64,000 nucleotides of DNA from Sphaerotilus natans (GCF_900156335.1 NZ_FTMZ01000010.1:62001-126000); one strand, 5' to 3'. Shown: positions 53,194-64,000, numbered from the stretch's first letter. Notes: generated from the letters alone by a model not told the origin. Made by a program: numbers and translations.

Positions 53194-54123
53194 TCAGCGG
53201 GCCGGACCGGCGCGGTGACGGCCGGCCAGCGCCAGCAGCTCGTTGCCGACCAGCGCGCCCAGCACCAGCAGGCCGCCGCTGAGCGTGGCCGGCCCCGGCA
53301 CCTCGCCAGCGCCGACCCAGGCCCACAGCACGCCGAACAGCACCTCGAGCAGGCCGAGCAGCGCGATCTCCGGCGCCGGCAGCACGGCCGTCAGGCCGAC
53401 CACCAGCAGACAGGGCAGCGCGAGCTGGAACACGCCCAGCCCGGCCAGCAGCATCAGGTCATGCGAGGACGCCTGCAGCGGCCAGGCCAGCGGCAGCGTC
53501 ACCAGCGCCGACAGCAGCGCGCCGATCAGCACCGCCGGCAGCATGTCGGGCGTGGCGGCGGCCTCGCCGCCGAGCGCCTCGTCCGGATCAGCGCTGCCGT
53601 GCGAGACATGCTGCAGCACGGTGAAGTTGACGGCCGCGGCCAGCGGCACCGCCAGCGCGACGCCCATGCCGGCGGCCGCACCGGTCTGCAGCTCGGCGCC
53701 GAACATCCAGGCGATGCCGGCGCCCGCCACCGCGATCGCGCCCCAGGTGCGCGCCGGCAGCTGGTGCTGCAGGAAGACGCGCGCGAACAGCGCGGTGATC
53801 AGCGGGCCGATGGCCATCGTGACCAGCACGTTCGCCACCGAGGTCAGCGTCAGCGCGAACATGAAGGCGGTGAACATCACCGACCAGCACAGGCCGGAGA
53901 GCCACAGCGCCCGTCCACCCTCGCGCAGCGAGCGCCAGAGATCGGCCCCACGCAGCAGCGGCAGCGCCACCAGCAGCGCCAGCGCATTGAAGGCGCTGCG
54001 CCAGAAGGTCACCTCGAAGCCGCGCGCGGCCTCGAGATGGCGGCTGACGACACCGGCGCCACTCCACAGCAGCGTCACCAGCACCATCAGCGCGACCGCG
54101 CGGGCATGGCTCATGCCCGGCAT
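53194..54123 (-). CDS. EamA/DMT-family transporter
   Basis: The 309-residue protein has ten membrane segments in two EamA repeats (VLVTLLWSGAGVVSRHLEAA at the N-terminus, FTAFMFALTLTSVANVLVTM near 95, then ALLGLLEVLFGVLWAWVGAG near 260). DMT proteins export amino acids or other small metabolites; the substrate is not evident. It starts 5 bp after the typA stop, with ATG 54123 or 54114, and is probably cotranscribed with typA. It converges with the DUF1839 gene. Confidence 0.9.
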   Translation of the reverse strand: MPGMSHARAVALMVLVTLLWSGAGVVSRHLEAARGFEVTFWRSAFNALALLVALPLLRGADLWRSLREGGRALWLSGLCWSVMFTAFMFALTLTSVANVLVTMAIGPLITALFARVFLQHQLPARTWGAIAVAGAGIAWMFGAELQTGAAAGMGVALAVPLAAAVNFTVLQHVSHGSADPDEALGGEAAATPDMLPAVLIGALLSALVTLPLAWPLQASSHDLMLLAGLGVFQLALPCLLVVGLTAVLPAPEIALLGLLEVLFGVLWAWVGAGEVPGPATLSGGLLVLGALVGNELLALAGRHRAGPAR

Positions 54124-54128
54124 GCGCG

Positions 54129-55964
54129 TCAGGAACCCGCGCCTTCGCGCGAGGCACGCTTGCGCTCGTGCTCCTTCAGGTAGCGCTTGCGCAGACGCAC
54201 CGACTTCGGCGTGATCTCGACCAGCTCGTCGTCGTCGATGAAGTCGACGCCGTATTCCAGCGTCAGGTCGATCGGCGGGGTGATCTTGATCGCGTCTTCC
54301 TTGCCCGAGACACGGAAGTTGGTCAGCTGCTTGGTGCGGGTGGCGTTGACCACCAGGTCGTTCTCGCGGCTGTGGATGCCGACGATCATGCCCTCGTAGA
54401 CCGGGTCGTTCGCCTTGACGAACATGCGGCCGCGGTCGTCGAGCTTGCCCAGCGCGTAGGTGAAGATCTCGCCGTCGTCCATCGAGATCAGCACGCCGTT
54501 CTTGCGGCCGCCGATGTCGCCCTTGTGGGCTTCGTAGCCGTCGAAGATCGACGAGATCAGGCCCGAGCCACGGGTCAGGTTCATGAACTCGTTGGAGAAG
54601 CCGATCAGGCCGCGGGCCGGGATGCGGTATTCGAGGCGGACACGGCCGTGGCCGTCCGGCTCCATGTTGATCATCTCGCCCTTGCGCAGGCCCAGCGCCT
54701 GCATCACGCCGCCCTGGTGGGCTTCCTCGACGTCGGCGGTGACCAGCTCCATCGGCTCGCACTTGACGCCGTCGATGTCCTGGAACATCACGCGCGGCTT
54801 GGAGACGGCCAGCTCGTAGCCCTCGCGGCGCATGTTCTCCAGCAAGATGGTCAGGTGCAGTTCACCGCGGCCGCAGACCTCGAAGATGCCGTCCTCGTCG
54901 GTTTCCTTCACGCGCAGCGCGACGTTGTGCTGCAGCTCCTTCTGCAGGCGGTCCCAGATCTGGCGGCTGGTGACGAACTTGCCTTCGCGACCGGCCAGCG
55001 GGCTGGTGTTGACGCAGAAGTTCATCGTCAGCGTCGGCTCGTCGACCTTGAGCATCGGCAGCGGCTGCGGATTGGTCGGATCGGTCACGGTCACGCCGAT
55101 GCCGATGTCCTCGATGCCGTTGATCAGCACGATGTTGCCCGGGCCGGCCTCGGTGACCTGCACGCGGTCCAGGCCCTGGAAGGTCAGCACCTGGTTGATG
55201 CGGCCGTTGACGCTCTTGCCGTCCGGGCCTTCCATCACGACCACGTTCATGCCCGGCTTGAGGGTGCCCTGGCTGATGCGGCCCACGCCGATGCGGCCGA
55301 CGAAGCTGGAGAAGTCCAGCGCCGAAATCTGCAGCTGCAGCGGCGCGGAGGCGTCGCCCTGCTGCGGCGGCACATGCTTGAGCACCGTGTTGAACAGGGC
55401 CGACATGTCGGGGCCCCACTGCTCGCCCGGCGCGCCTTCTTCCAGCGAGGTCCAGCCGTTGATGCCCGAGGCGTAGACCACGGGGAAGTCGAGCTGCTCG
55501 TCGGTGGCGCCGAGCTTGTCGAACAGGTCGAAGGCGGCGTTGACCACCCGGTCGCAGTTCGCACCCGGCTTGTCGACCTTGTTGACGACGACGATCGGCT
55601 TGAGGCCCAGCGCCAGCGCCTTCTTGGTCACGAAGCGGGTCTGCGGCATCGGGCCTTCCTGGGCGTCGATCAGCAGCACCACGCCGTCGACCATCGACAG
55701 CGCGCGCTCGACCTCGCCGCCGAAGTCCGCGTGTCCGGGCGTGTCGACGATGTTGATGTGCGTGCCTTCCCAGCTGACCGCGCAGTTCTTGGCCAGGATG
55801 GTGATGCCGCGCTCGCGTTCGATGGCGTTGTTGTCCATCACGGTGTCGACGACCTTCTCGTGCTCGGCGAAGGTGCCGCTCTGGCGCAGCAGCTGGTCGA
55901 CCATCGTGGTCTTGCCATGGTCGACGTGGGCGATGATGGCGATGTTGCGGATCTGTGTGCTCAT
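54129..55964 (-). CDS. typA: Ribosome-associated GTPase TypA/BipA
   Basis: The 611-residue translational GTPase has G1 [17 protein letters not shown] near residue 13, G3 [20 protein letters not shown] near 73, G4 VVNKVDKPG near 128, and the EF-G-like domain V plus the BipA-specific C-terminal domain ([20 protein letters not shown] near 480). It binds 70S ribosomes under stress and helps 50S assembly. Length is standard. It lies 75 bp after truB on the same strand. Confidence 0.98.
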   Translation of the reverse strand: MSTQIRNIAIIAHVDHGKTTMVDQLLRQSGTFAEHEKVVDTVMDNNAIERERGITILAKNCAVSWEGTHINIVDTPGHADFGGEVERALSMVDGVVLLIDAQEGPMPQTRFVTKKALALGLKPIVVVNKVDKPGANCDRVVNAAFDLFDKLGATDEQLDFPVVYASGINGWTSLEEGAPGEQWGPDMSALFNTVLKHVPPQQGDASAPLQLQISALDFSSFVGRIGVGRISQGTLKPGMNVVVMEGPDGKSVNGRINQVLTFQGLDRVQVTEAGPGNIVLINGIEDIGIGVTVTDPTNPQPLPMLKVDEPTLTMNFCVNTSPLAGREGKFVTSRQIWDRLQKELQHNVALRVKETDEDGIFEVCGRGELHLTILLENMRREGYELAVSKPRVMFQDIDGVKCEPMELVTADVEEAHQGGVMQALGLRKGEMINMEPDGHGRVRLEYRIPARGLIGFSNEFMNLTRGSGLISSIFDGYEAHKGDIGGRKNGVLISMDDGEIFTYALGKLDDRGRMFVKANDPVYEGMIVGIHSRENDLVVNATRTKQLTNFRVSGKEDAIKITPPIDLTLEYGVDFIDDDELVEITPKSVRLRKRYLKEHERKRASREGAGS

Positions 55965-56039
55965 GAGGTTGGTCCGTCAGCGCGGCCGCAGCGGCGCAGG
56001 GTCAGCGGAAGAGTTCGGAAAGGATCGGGGCGAATCAGG

Positions 56040-57044
56040 TCAGTCACGCCGCAGCGCGCGGACTTCGAGAGGACTCAGCAGACGGTCGGCGATCAGCTCG
56101 CCGGCCTTCACATGGGCGCCCCCCAGCAGCGAGCGCCCGTCGGGGCCGTAGACGCGCACATGCTCGGCATCCGCATGCACGATCCGGCGGCGCATGCCGC
56201 TGAGGAAGCGTGCCGCATCGGCCTCGCCGAGCTGCACCGCCGGCCAGTCGGCCAGCAGCACGTCGACCGGGCGCAGACAGGCGTCGCGCGCCGCCTCGTC
56301 CATCGCCTCCAGCGCCGCCAGCGTGACCGAGGCGCGCAGGTCGACCGGTCCGCTGACGATGCGCCGCAGGCCGGCCAGGTGGGCGCCACAGCCCAGCGCC
56401 TCGCCGATGTCCTCGGCCAGCGTGCGGATGTAGGTGCCCTTGGTGCACAGCACGTCGACCACCAGCAAGTCCGGCCGCTCAGCCTGCCACTCGATGATGT
56501 CGATGCGATGAATCGTGACCTGACGCGGCTGACGCTCGACGGTCACGCCGGCGCGTGCGTACTCGTACAGCGCCTTGCCGTTGTGCTTGAGCGCCGACTG
56601 CATCGGCGGCAGCTGCGAGATCAGGCCGGTGAAGCGCGCGCAGGCGGCCTCGACGGCCGCACGGTCGCAGACGACCGGACGCTCGGCGATGACCTCGCCC
56701 TCGCGGTCGCCGCCGACGCGGGTCTGGCCGAGCTGCAGCGTGGCGCGGTAGCCCTTGTCCGCCTCCAGGCTGACCTGGGAGAACTTGGTCGCCGCACCGA
56801 AGCAGATCGGCAGCAGGCCGGTGGCCAGCGGGTCGAGCGTGCCGGTGTGGCCGGCCTTCTCGGCGCGAAACAGGCGCTTGACCTTCTGCAGCGCGTCGTT
56901 GCTCGACAGGCCCAGCGGCTTGTCGAGCATCAGCACGCCATGCACCGGCCGGCGCGGGATGCGCACCCGCGGCGCACGCGCATCGGCCGTCGCGCCCACC
57001 GCCTCGACCGGAGCGTCGGAAATCAGGTTCGTGTCACTGCTCAT
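56040..57044 (-). CDS. truB: tRNA pseudouridine(55) synthase TruB
   Basis: The 334-residue protein has the TruB blocks: [20 protein letters not shown] near residue 35, the catalytic Asp in [20 protein letters not shown] near 64, [20 protein letters not shown] near 96, and [20 protein letters not shown] near 200. A C-terminal PUA-like domain follows. It makes pseudouridine 55 in tRNAs. The ATG at 57044 lies inside rbfA, overlapping its end by 11 bp, so translation is likely coupled. Confidence 0.97.
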   Translation of the reverse strand: MSSDTNLISDAPVEAVGATADARAPRVRIPRRPVHGVLMLDKPLGLSSNDALQKVKRLFRAEKAGHTGTLDPLATGLLPICFGAATKFSQVSLEADKGYRATLQLGQTRVGGDREGEVIAERPVVCDRAAVEAACARFTGLISQLPPMQSALKHNGKALYEYARAGVTVERQPRQVTIHRIDIIEWQAERPDLLVVDVLCTKGTYIRTLAEDIGEALGCGAHLAGLRRIVSGPVDLRASVTLAALEAMDEAARDACLRPVDVLLADWPAVQLGEADAARFLSGMRRRIVHADAEHVRVYGPDGRSLLGGAHVKAGELIADRLLSPLEVRALRRD

Positions 57045-57411
57045 CGTCGGCGTCGGCGGCGCGCTGCGCATTGGCCTCACGGATCAGCGCATTCATCGCG
57101 ACCGCACGCTCGGTGGTGCGGTCGTAATGGAAATGCAGCGTCGGCACGGTGTGGATCTGCAGGCGCTTGAACAGGCCATTGCGCAGGAAGCCTGCGGCCT
57201 CGTTCAGGGCCTGGCCGGTGGCCTCGACATCGCCGACCAGCACCGAGAAGTGCACCTTGGCGTGCGCATAGTCGGGCGTGACCTCGACCGCGCTGATCGT
57301 GACCATGCCGACGCGCGGATCTTTCAGGCCGCGGATCAGCTCGGCCAGATCGCGCTGGATCTGGTCGGCCACACGGAAGCCGCGGTTGGGAATCGAACGC
57401 TTGTGTCTCAT
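57034..57411 (-). CDS. rbfA: Ribosome-binding factor A
   Basis: The 125-residue protein has the KH-like RbfA fold: [20 protein letters not shown] near residue 10, [20 protein letters not shown] near 30, and [20 protein letters not shown] near 92. It is needed for 16S rRNA maturation and growth in the cold. Its ATG lies 87 bp after the infB stop, with a GC-rich hairpin between. It overlaps truB by 11 bp. Confidence 0.97.
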   Translation of the reverse strand: MRHKRSIPNRGFRVADQIQRDLAELIRGLKDPRVGMVTISAVEVTPDYAHAKVHFSVLVGDVEATGQALNEAAGFLRNGLFKRLQIHTVPTLHFHYDRTTERAVAMNALIREANAQRAADADDEQ

Positions 57412-57450
57412 GGTGAGAAAGCTCTCGTGCGCTCTCGCGCAAAACGACGA

Positions 57451-57474
57451 GGCCCCGGCGCTGGCGCCGGGGCC
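57451..57474 (-). terminator. Strong hairpin between infB and rbfA (attenuator or processing site)
   Basis: GGCCCCGGCG-CTGG-CGCCGGGGCC is a perfect 10-bp stem with a 4-base loop. On the minus strand a GTTTTG follows only after several bases, so full termination is doubtful, but partial attenuation or transcript-end protection between infB and rbfA is plausible. Confidence 0.5.
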
Positions 57475-57498
57475 CGAAAGCGGGGCAGACGCCGTGGA

Positions 57499-60400
57499 TT
57501 ACAGCGTGCGCGCCACTTCCTTGATCTCGAAGAACTCCAGCTGATCGCCTTCAGCGATGTCGGTGACGTTCTTGAGCTTGATGCCGCACTCGAAGCCTTC
57601 CTTGACTTCCTTGACATCGTCCTTCATGCGGCGGACCGATTCGACCTCGCCGGTGTAGATGACGATGTTGTCGCGCAGCAGGCGGAACTTGCAGTTGCGA
57701 CGCACCAGACCCGAGGTGACCATCGAGCCGGCGACCGTGCCGATCTTCGACGCGACGAACACCGTGCGGATTTCTGCGGTACCGATGGCTTCCTCGCGCT
57801 GTTCCGGCGCCAGCATGCCCGACATCGCGGCGCGGATCTCGTCGACCGCGTCGTAGATGATGTTGTAGTAGCGCAGATCGACGCCGTTGCCTTCGGCCAG
57901 CTTGCGAGCGCCGGCGTCTGCACGGGTGTTGAAGCCGATGATGACCGCCTTCGAGGCCAGCGCCAGGTTGACGTCCGACTCGCTGATGCCGCCCACCGCC
58001 GCGTGCACGATCTGCACCTTGACCTCGTCGGTCGACAGCTTGAGCAGCGAGGCCGCCAGCGCTTCCTGCGAGCCCTGCACGTCGGCCTTGATGATCAGCG
58101 GCAGCATCTGCGCGGCCGTCTGACCCATGCTCTCGAACATGTTCTCGAGGTTGGCGGCCTGGCGCTTGTTCAGCGTCACTTCGCGGTACTTGCCCTGACG
58201 GAAGGTGGCGATCTCGCGGGCCCGGCGCTCGTCGGCCAGGACCATGAACTCGTCGCCGGCCGCCGGCACTTCGGACAGACCCTGGATCTCCACCGGAATG
58301 GAGGGGCCGGCCTCGGTGATGGGCTTGCCGTCCTCGTCGAGCATGGCGCGCACGCGGCCATAGCTCTGGCCGGCCAGCACCGCGTCGCCACGCTTGAGCG
58401 TGCCCGACTGCACCAGCACGGTGGCCACCGGGCCGCGGCCCTTGTCCAGACGCGCCTCGATCACCAGACCCTTGGCCAGCGCCTCGACCGGAGCCTTCAG
58501 CTCCAGCACTTCGGCCTGCAGCAGGAGCTGCTCGAGCAGCTCGTCGATGCCCTTGCCGGTCTTGGCCGACACCGGGCAGAACGGCGAGTCGCCACCGAAC
58601 TCTTCCGGCACGACGCCTTCGGCCACCAGCTCGCTGCGCACGCGCTCGAGGTTGGAGTCCGGCTTGTCGATCTTGTTGATCGCCACGACGATGGGCACGC
58701 CGGCCGCCTTGGCGTGGCTGATGGCTTCCTTCGTCTGCGGCATCACGCCGTCGTCGGCCGCCACCACCAGGATGACGATGTCGGTGGCCTTGGCGCCACG
58801 GGCACGCATCGCGGTGAACGCTTCGTGACCCGGGGTGTCGAGGAAGGTGATGACACCGCGCGGCGTCTCGACGTGATAGGCGCCGATGTGCTGCGTGATG
58901 CCGCCGGCTTCGCCCGCGGCGACGCGGCTGCGGCGGATGTAGTCCAGCAGCGAGGTCTTGCCGTGGTCGACGTGACCCATGACCGTGACCACCGGCGGAC
59001 GCGCCAGCGCCTCGCCCGAAGCGGCCGCGTTCTCTTCCTCGAGGAAGGCGTCCGGATCGTCCAGCTTGGCCGCGAAGGCCTTGTGGCCCATTTCCTCGAC
59101 GAGGATCATGGCCGTTTCCTGGTCGAGCTGCTGGTTGATGGTGACCATCTGGCCCAGCTTCATCAGCTGCTTGATCACCTCGGAGGCCTTGACCGACATC
59201 TTGTGGGCCAGGTCGGCCACCGAGATGGTCTCGGGCACATGGACCTCGTGGATCTGCGCCTCGACCTGCGGCGTCATGCGCTGGTCATGACTGTCGCCAC
59301 GACCGCCGCGGCGACCGCCACGGCCGCCGGCCGGCGCACCACGCCAGTTGCTGCCACGGTTCGCGGAGGCGCCCGGTGCCGCGTCACGGCCCTTCGGCGC
59401 GGTGCCGCGCTTCTTGTCGTCGGACCAGGTCGAGGAGAGCTCGCCGGACTTGACGTTCTTCTCCGCACCCTTCTTGCCCGGTGCAGCCTTGTCGCCGGGA
59501 CGGGCTGCACCCGGAGCAGCCGCGGCGCCCGGAGCGCCGGCCGGCTTGCGGATGGTGCCGGTGATCGCGCCCGGAGCGGCCGGTGCCACGGCGGGCTTGG
59601 GCTCCTCGGGCTTCTTCGCGACCAGAACCTTGTTCTTGCGGTTCATCATGTCGCGGATGGCCTGGGCTTCCGCCTCGGCCGCCTTGCGACGGCGCTCGGC
59701 TTCAGCCTGGCGCGCCGCATCCACCGCAGGCGCGGCAACCGCAGCCGCCGCCGGGGCAGCGGCCGGAGTCGGGGCCGGCGCACGGCTGAAGATGCCGCGG
59801 CTGGGGGGCTGCTGCGGTGCCGGGCGGGCCGGCGGCGTCGGAACGCGTGCGGGAGCCGGAGCGGCGCCACGCGGAGGCACAGGCAGCGGCGCAGCCGCAG
59901 CGACGACCGGAGCGGGCGCGGCCACAGGTGCAGCCACCGGAGCCGGCGCCGGCGCAGGTTCAGGCGCGGCCACCGGAGCGGCCGCAGCCACCGGGGCAGC
60001 GGTGCGAACGGCACTGCCGGCGCGGCCCTGGGCACCGCCACCGTTGCGACGGCGCGCAGCCGCCTCGTTCAATGCAGCGACTTCCGCGGCGGCACGGGCC
60101 TGGGCCTCGGCGCGGCGGGCAGCGGCGTCGCGGGCTGCCTGCGCAGCCGCATCGACGACCGGCTCGGCGGCCGGCGCCGGAGCAGCGGCAGCCGCTTCGG
60201 CACGGGCCGCAGCCGCAGCGGCGGCTTCAGCCTGGGCACGGGCTTCCTGCTCGGCGGCGGCACGGGCGGCGGCCTCGCGGGCAGCGGCTTCGGCCGCAGC
60301 ACGCTCTTCGGCCTCACGGCGGGCACGCTCCTCGGCCTCGCGGCGGGCGCGTTCCTCGGCTTCGGCCTGCTCGCGGCGACGGGCTTCTTCCGCGGCCGCG

Positions 60401-60810
60401 GCAGCCGCAGCGGCCTCCGCCTTCAGGCGCAGCTCTTCCTCGACCTGACGCGAATCGTCCTCGACCGTCTCCAGCGCCTCGGAGGCGCCACCGGCTCCAC
60501 CCACCACATCGTCGCGCTTGACGAAGGTGCGCTTCTTGCGCACTTCGACCTGGATCGTGCGGGCCTTGCCGGACGCGTCAGCCTGCTTGATCTCGCTGGT
60601 GGATTTCTTGGTCAGCGTGATCTTCTTGCGGTCGGCACCAGTCGTGCCATGCGTGCGGCGGAGGTAGTCCAGCAGTCGTTCCTTGTCGGCCTCGGTGAGG
60701 GGGTCGCGGTCGCTTCCCTTGCTCACGCCGGCGTGTTGAAGTTGCTCGAGCAGCGTCGTCACCGAACTCTTGAGCTCGGCAGCGAACTGGGCAACGGTGG
60801 TCACAGCCAT
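57499..60810 (-). CDS. infB: Translation initiation factor IF-2
   Basis: The 1103-residue protein is long for IF-2 because of a large Ala/Pro/Glu-rich N-terminal region (about residues 120-480) with repeats such as [16 protein letters not shown] and a [15 protein letters not shown] stretch. It has an IF2-N domain at the very N-terminus ([20 protein letters not shown]) and another before the G domain. G1 is [18 protein letters not shown] near 610, G3 [21 protein letters not shown]4 [10 protein letters not shown]. It places initiator tRNA on the 30S subunit. It lies 90 bp after nusA. Confidence 0.98.
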   Translation of the reverse strand: MAVTTVAQFAAELKSSVTTLLEQLQHAGVSKGSDRDPLTEADKERLLDYLRRTHGTTGADRKKITLTKKSTSEIKQADASGKARTIQVEVRKKRTFVKRDDVVGGAGGASEALETVEDDSRQVEEELRLKAEAAAAAAAAEEARRREQAEAEERARREAEERARREAEERAAAEAAAREAAARAAAEQEARAQAEAAAAAAARAEAAAAAPAPAAEPVVDAAAQAARDAAARRAEAQARAAAEVAALNEAAARRRNGGGAQGRAGSAVRTAAPVAAAAPVAAPEPAPAPAPVAAPVAAPAPVVAAAAPLPVPPRGAAPAPARVPTPPARPAPQQPPSRGIFSRAPAPTPAAAPAAAAVAAPAVDAARQAEAERRRKAAEAEAQAIRDMMNRKNKVLVAKKPEEPKPAVAPAAPGAITGTIRKPAGAPGAAAAPGAARPGDKAAPGKKGAEKNVKSGELSSTWSDDKKRGTAPKGRDAAPGASANRGSNWRGAPAGGRGGRRGGRGDSHDQRMTPQVEAQIHEVHVPETISVADLAHKMSVKASEVIKQLMKLGQMVTINQQLDQETAMILVEEMGHKAFAAKLDDPDAFLEEENAAASGEALARPPVVTVMGHVDHGKTSLLDYIRRSRVAAGEAGGITQHIGAYHVETPRGVITFLDTPGHEAFTAMRARGAKATDIVILVVAADDGVMPQTKEAISHAKAAGVPIVVAINKIDKPDSNLERVRSELVAEGVVPEEFGGDSPFCPVSAKTGKGIDELLEQLLLQAEVLELKAPVEALAKGLVIEARLDKGRGPVATVLVQSGTLKRGDAVLAGQSYGRVRAMLDEDGKPITEAGPSIPVEIQGLSEVPAAGDEFMVLADERRAREIATFRQGKYREVTLNKRQAANLENMFESMGQTAAQMLPLIIKADVQGSQEALAASLLKLSTDEVKVQIVHAAVGGISESDVNLALASKAVIIGFNTRADAGARKLAEGNGVDLRYYNIIYDAVDEIRAAMSGMLAPEQREEAIGTAEIRTVFVASKIGTVAGSMVTSGLVRRNCKFRLLRDNIVIYTGEVESVRRMKDDVKEVKEGFECGIKLKNVTDIAEGDQLEFFEIKEVARTL

Positions 60811-60900
60811 GTGTTTGTTTCCTTGGGACGGGCGTCTTGTTCGTTCGTTCGTCGGTGTCGGTCAGGATCTGGAAGGGTCTCGGGGCGCGGGGGCTCGGAC

Positions 60901-62385
60901 TCAGGCGTCCGGGCCGAACCAGTGCTCGCGCGCCTTCATGATCAGCGCCTTCGCACGGGCCTCGTCGACGCCGGTCATCTCGACCAGCTCGTCGACCGCA
61001 AGATCGGCGAGATCGTCGCGGGTGTGGATGCCACCCTCGGACAGGCTCGCGATCAGTTCGGCGTTGAGTCCTTCCATGTCGCGCAGGTCCTGCGACACCT
61101 CCTCGACGCGCTCCTCCTTGGCGATCTCGAGCGTCAGCAGGACATTCTTCGCGCGGGAGCGCAGCTCCTGCACCGTGTCCTCGTCGAAGGCATCGATCTC
61201 CAGCATCTCCTGCAGCGGCACATAGGCTACTTCCTCGAGGCTGGTGAAGCCCTCGGCGATCAGGATGTCGGCGACTTCCTCGTCGACATCCAGACGCTCG
61301 ACGAACAGGCGACGGATGCCGTCGCTTTCCTCGGCCTGCTTGGCCGCCGATTCCTCGGCGGTCATGATGTTGATGCGCCAGCCGGTCAGCTCGGAGGCCA
61401 GACGCACGTTCTGACCGCCGCGACCGATCGCGATGGCCAGGTTCTCCTCGTCGACCACCACGTCCATCGCGTGCTTTTCCTCGTCGACGACGATGGACTG
61501 CACGTTGGCCGGGGCCAGCGCGCCGATGACGAACTGGGCCGGATCCTCCGACCACAGCACGATGTCGACGCGCTCGCCGGCGAGCTCGTTGGTGACCGCG
61601 TTGACGCGCGAGCCGCGAACGCCGACGCAGGTGCCGATCGGATCGACACGCTTGTCATAGGACACGACGGCGATCTTGGCGCGGCTGCCCGCATCACGGG
61701 CGCAGCTCTTGATCTCGAGCAGGCCCTGCTCGATCTCGGGCACTTCCTGGCGGAAGAGCTCGATCATGAAGGACGGGGCCGAGCGCGACAGCAGGATCTG
61801 CGGACCGCGCAGCGTCGGGTCGATCTCGACCATCATCGCCCGCACCCGGTCGCCCGAGCGCAGGTTTTCCTTCGGGATCAGCTCGCTGCGCTTCAGACGG
61901 CCCTCGACGCGACCGCTCTCGACGATCAGGTCGCCCTTGTCGAGGCGCTTGACGGTGCCGGTGAAGATCTTGTCGCCGCGCGACAGGAAGTCGTTGAGCA
62001 GCTGCTCGCGCTCGGCGTCGCGGATCTTCTGCAGGATCACCTGCTTGGCCGCCTGCGCGCCGATGCGACCGATCGGCACCGACTCGACCGATTCCTCGAG
62101 GAAATCGCCGACCTCGATGTCGTCGATCTGTTCCTTGGCCTCGAAATGCAGGATCTCGGCCTCGGGCTGCTGCAGACCGGCCTCGTCCGGCACGACATGC
62201 CAGCGCCGGAAGGTCTCGTAGGCGCCGTTCTCGCGGTCGATGGCGACACGGATGTCGACCTCGCCCTCATAGAGTTTCTTGGTGGCCGAGGCCAGCGCCG
62301 ACTCGACGGCGCCGAACACGACTTCGCGATCGACGTTCTTCTCGTGCGAGATCGCATCGACCAGCATCAACAGTTCGCGGTTCAT
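60901..62385 (-). CDS. nusA: Transcription termination/antitermination factor NusA
   Basis: The 494-residue protein has the NusA order: N-terminal polymerase-binding domain ([20 protein letters not shown]), S1 domain (about 135-200), two KH domains ([20 protein letters not shown] near 248, [20 protein letters not shown] near 315), and two C-terminal acidic helix-hairpin-helix repeats ending [20 protein letters not shown], as in the long proteobacterial form. It modulates pausing and termination. Its ATG overlaps the rimP stop by 4 bp. Confidence 0.98.
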   Translation of the reverse strand: MNRELLMLVDAISHEKNVDREVVFGAVESALASATKKLYEGEVDIRVAIDRENGAYETFRRWHVVPDEAGLQQPEAEILHFEAKEQIDDIEVGDFLEESVESVPIGRIGAQAAKQVILQKIRDAEREQLLNDFLSRGDKIFTGTVKRLDKGDLIVESGRVEGRLKRSELIPKENLRSGDRVRAMMVEIDPTLRGPQILLSRSAPSFMIELFRQEVPEIEQGLLEIKSCARDAGSRAKIAVVSYDKRVDPIGTCVGVRGSRVNAVTNELAGERVDIVLWSEDPAQFVIGALAPANVQSIVVDEEKHAMDVVVDEENLAIAIGRGGQNVRLASELTGWRINIMTAEESAAKQAEESDGIRRLFVERLDVDEEVADILIAEGFTSLEEVAYVPLQEMLEIDAFDEDTVQELRSRAKNVLLTLEIAKEERVEEVSQDLRDMEGLNAELIASLSEGGIHTRDDLADLAVDELVEMTGVDEARAKALIMKAREHWFGPDA

Positions 62386-62951
62386 TCTTCGTGACCTCCG
62401 GGTTCCTGTTCCGCCGCTTCACCCGCTGCCGCGCCGGCATCCTTGTCCTTGCGGGCCCGCCCCTTGAAGTCCACGACCGGCACCAGCCGGGCCTCGCGAA
62501 CCTCGTCGAGAGTGAAGCCCAGCACCTGCTCGTCCTTGTCCTTGCCGTCGCGGAAGATCAGCTCCAGCGAGGCGTCCGGACCTGTCCCGGCCAGACGGAG
62601 GATGCCGCGGTATTTCTTGCGCCCCTGGAAGATCTGGCGCAGCGTGACGTCGATCTCGGCGCCCTCGAAGCGCACATAGTCCGCCATCCTGCGCAGCGGC
62701 CGATCCAGCCCGGGCGAGGACACTTCCAGACGAGCGTAGTCGCAGCCCTCGACCTCCAGCACGCGCTGGAGCTGACGGGTGACCTGCTCGCAGTCCTCGA
62801 CCAAGACAAAGTCGGCCGGACCGGTCGGATAGACGGTGCCCGGCACCCGGTCGATGGACACACTCAGCAACCCACGCAGGCCACGCTCGCATTCCACGAG
62901 TTCGTAGCCCATGCCGGTAACCGTTCGTTCGACAGCCTGCTGCCAGTTCAT
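62382..62951 (-). CDS. rimP: Ribosome maturation factor RimP
   Basis: The 189-residue protein starts [20 protein letters not shown] and has the RimP core ([40 protein letters not shown]). The C-terminal 25 residues are an Ala/Glu-rich tail. It assists 30S maturation and is the first gene of the rimP-nusA-infB-rbfA-truB-typA run on the minus strand. The overlap with nusA (ATGA) indicates coupling. Confidence 0.96.
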   Translation of the reverse strand: MNWQQAVERTVTGMGYELVECERGLRGLLSVSIDRVPGTVYPTGPADFVLVEDCEQVTRQLQRVLEVEGCDYARLEVSSPGLDRPLRRMADYVRFEGAEIDVTLRQIFQGRKKYRGILRLAGTGPDASLELIFRDGKDKDEQVLGFTLDEVREARLVPVVDFKGRARKDKDAGAAAGEAAEQEPGGHEE

Positions 62952-63075
62952 CTATGCAGTACAAACGGCAGCCTGAGAGCCGCGTCATGCCGCATCAAGG
63001 CCGCAACGGGCCTCTTCGCAGACATCACGCCAGCCGGCTGCCGCACTCCTTCCGGTGCCTTGCGGCGGTTCAAGC
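62952..63075 (-). promoter_or_regulatory. Promoter region of the rimP-nusA-infB operon
   Basis: This non-coding stretch lies between a strong terminator and the rimP ATG and must carry the operon promoter. I see no confident -35/-10 pair, and no tRNA gene of the kind that precedes this operon in some bacteria. Confidence 0.4.
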
Positions 63076-63107
63076 AAAAAAAATGGGCTGGATCTGATCC
63101 GCCCATT
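63074..63107 (-). terminator. Rho-independent terminator after the 63177-63998 gene
   Basis: On the minus strand AATGGGC-GGAT / ATCC-GCCCATT forms a stem with one bulged base and a 3-base loop, followed by a run of eight or more T. It separates the edge gene from the rimP operon. Confidence 0.88.
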
Positions 63108-63176
63108 CAGCGTTCTAGCGAAAACCTGATCATACCCGAGCCGGGGCGCCCGGGCAACCCACCATGAGCGGACCGT

Positions 63177-63998
63177 TCAGGCGGCCCGGGGCGGGCGCGG
63201 GCGGCTCTGGCTGCCGGCAGCGCCACCCGCATCGGGCAGCTCGCGCAGGCGCTGGCGCAGCTGGCGCTGCTCGAGGCGCAGGTCCGCCTTCAGGTCGGAG
63301 AGATTGAGCACCAGATCGCGCAGCCGGCGCAGGTCATCGGCCGATCCGGCCCCCGCCAGCAGCGGCACCGGGCCGGTGGCCAGATCACCGAAGTCGGACT
63401 GGTTGGTCGAGCCGCCCGCCGCCATGCGCTCGCGCAGGTCGCCGAGCTGATGCCCGAGCTGCTCGCCATTGCGCTGCAGCAGGCCCTCCAGCCCCGACAG
63501 GCGCTGCTCGAGTCGCGCGAAGCGATCGCGCTGGGTGTCGTCGGTGGCCGCACCCATCGCCTGCACCCGGGCGTATTCGCCGGCCAGCGATTCGCGGCAG
63601 GCCTCCACCTGCCGCGACAGCAGATCCATCTGCTGCGCCAGCGCAGGCGGCAGCGCCACCGCCCCCGCAGCAGGCCCGACAGGCGCGACCGGCCCCTCGG
63701 CCGATGCCGACCGGCCCGCCCGCCCCCGCCAGGCGCCGACGCAGGCCGACAGGATCGCCAGACCCAGCCAGAGCGCCGCCACCAGCATCCACTGCCGCGC
63801 CGCGGCGATGTTGGCCGCCTCGTTGATGTCGGGCATCGGCACCAGCGCCGAGCTGGGCGTGAAATGCAGCCGTGCCAGGTCGTCGTTCAGATAGTCGAGC
63901 AGGCGCTGCCAGGCCAGCAGCGCTGGCACCAGCCAGCCGCCCCACAGCAGCATCTGGCCGACCAGCCGGATCGAGGAGGCGAAGGCAGGCAGATTCAT
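63177..63998 (-). CDS. Coiled-coil membrane protein of unknown function
   Basis: The predicted 273-residue protein has two membrane segments (GQMLLWGGWLVPALLAWQRL near residue 15 and WMLVAALWLGLAILSACVGA near 70). They are separated by a short periplasmic loop and followed by a cytoplasmic coiled-coil region (about 120-260, for example LEQRLSGLEGLLQRNGEQLG). No family is recognised. Its ATG is only two bases from the window edge, so the true start may lie outside. A strong terminator follows the gene. Confidence 0.7.
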   Translation of the reverse strand: MNLPAFASSIRLVGQMLLWGGWLVPALLAWQRLLDYLNDDLARLHFTPSSALVPMPDINEAANIAAARQWMLVAALWLGLAILSACVGAWRGRAGRSASAEGPVAPVGPAAGAVALPPALAQQMDLLSRQVEACRESLAGEYARVQAMGAATDDTQRDRFARLEQRLSGLEGLLQRNGEQLGHQLGDLRERMAAGGSTNQSDFGDLATGPVPLLAGAGSADDLRRLRDLVLNLSDLKADLRLEQRQLRQRLRELPDAGGAAGSQSRPRPPRAA

Positions 63999-64000
63999 CA

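Noticed and set aside
59700-60450. GC-rich near-repeats suggesting a satellite.
   Set aside because: They encode the Ala/Glu/Arg-rich linker of IF-2 in frame.
56755-62394. A 1879-residue open frame on the plus strand opposite truB, rbfA, infB and nusA.
   Set aside because: It is the mirror of conserved genes in very GC-rich DNA; its composition (Arg/His/Asp/Leu-rich, no domains) is that of an antisense shadow.
62952-63075. A possible tRNA gene upstream of rimP, as found in some bacteria.
   Set aside because: No cloverleaf or T-loop (GTTCRANYC) arrangement with a 7-bp acceptor stem could be made.

Overview
The window is about 64 kb of high-GC DNA, almost entirely coding. The gene content and order point to a betaproteobacterium of the order Burkholderiales. 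The evidence is the rimP-nusA-infB-rbfA-truB-typA cluster, the smpB/ratA-rnfH next to guaB and guaA, and a short Burkholderiales-type H-NS protein. A position near the Leptothrix/Ideonella/Rubrivivax group is a guess. No rRNA, tRNA, CRISPR array or intact prophage was seen.

Left part (1-13.3 kb): a J-domain-less protein with ten CxxC motifs and Sel1-like repeats. Next is a TerC-family membrane protein behind a clear yybP-ykoY (manganese) riboswitch, then a small protein of unknown function. A compact ethanolamine locus follows, with an AraC/EutR-type regulator facing eat-eutB-eutC and no microcompartment genes. After it come a DUF72 protein and a minus-strand group (DUF1653, arfB, a J-domain protein, a secreted protein).

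Accessory patch (13.3-15.5 kb): an expansin-like secreted protein, then an AT-richer gene with the layout of an integron cassette. The cassette has a G|TTAGGC 5' boundary, a stop codon inside GCCTAAC and most of an attC site, but no integrase is nearby. Beside it lie the first codons of an IS110/IS1111 transposase and a REP-like palindrome.

Middle (15.5-30 kb): a ChaN-PDZ protein, a CelD/FemAB-type acyltransferase, guaA, an MFS exporter and guaB. These are followed by ratA/rnfH facing smpB, an OsmC protein, and a MacB-type ABC exporter operon (membrane-fusion protein, ATPase, two permeases).

Galactoside operon (30.5-43.5 kb): a LacI-type regulator, then an ATPase, GH42 beta-galactosidase, sugar-binding protein, two permeases, GH36 alpha-galactosidase, galT, galK and galM in one direction. 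Uptake, cleavage of alpha- and beta-galactosides and the Leloir steps are encoded together, except galE. A shared 11-bp motif lies upstream of the regulator and of the operon and is the likely operator.

Right part (43.5-64 kb): a metallophosphoesterase, a YhaN/YhaO-like (SbcCD-type) pair, an H-NS protein and dusA. A truncated GH2-like gene lies divergent from a DUF1839 gene, followed by an EamA transporter. The window ends with the translation/transcription cluster typA-truB-rbfA-infB-nusA-rimP (minus strand) and a coiled-coil membrane protein at the edge.
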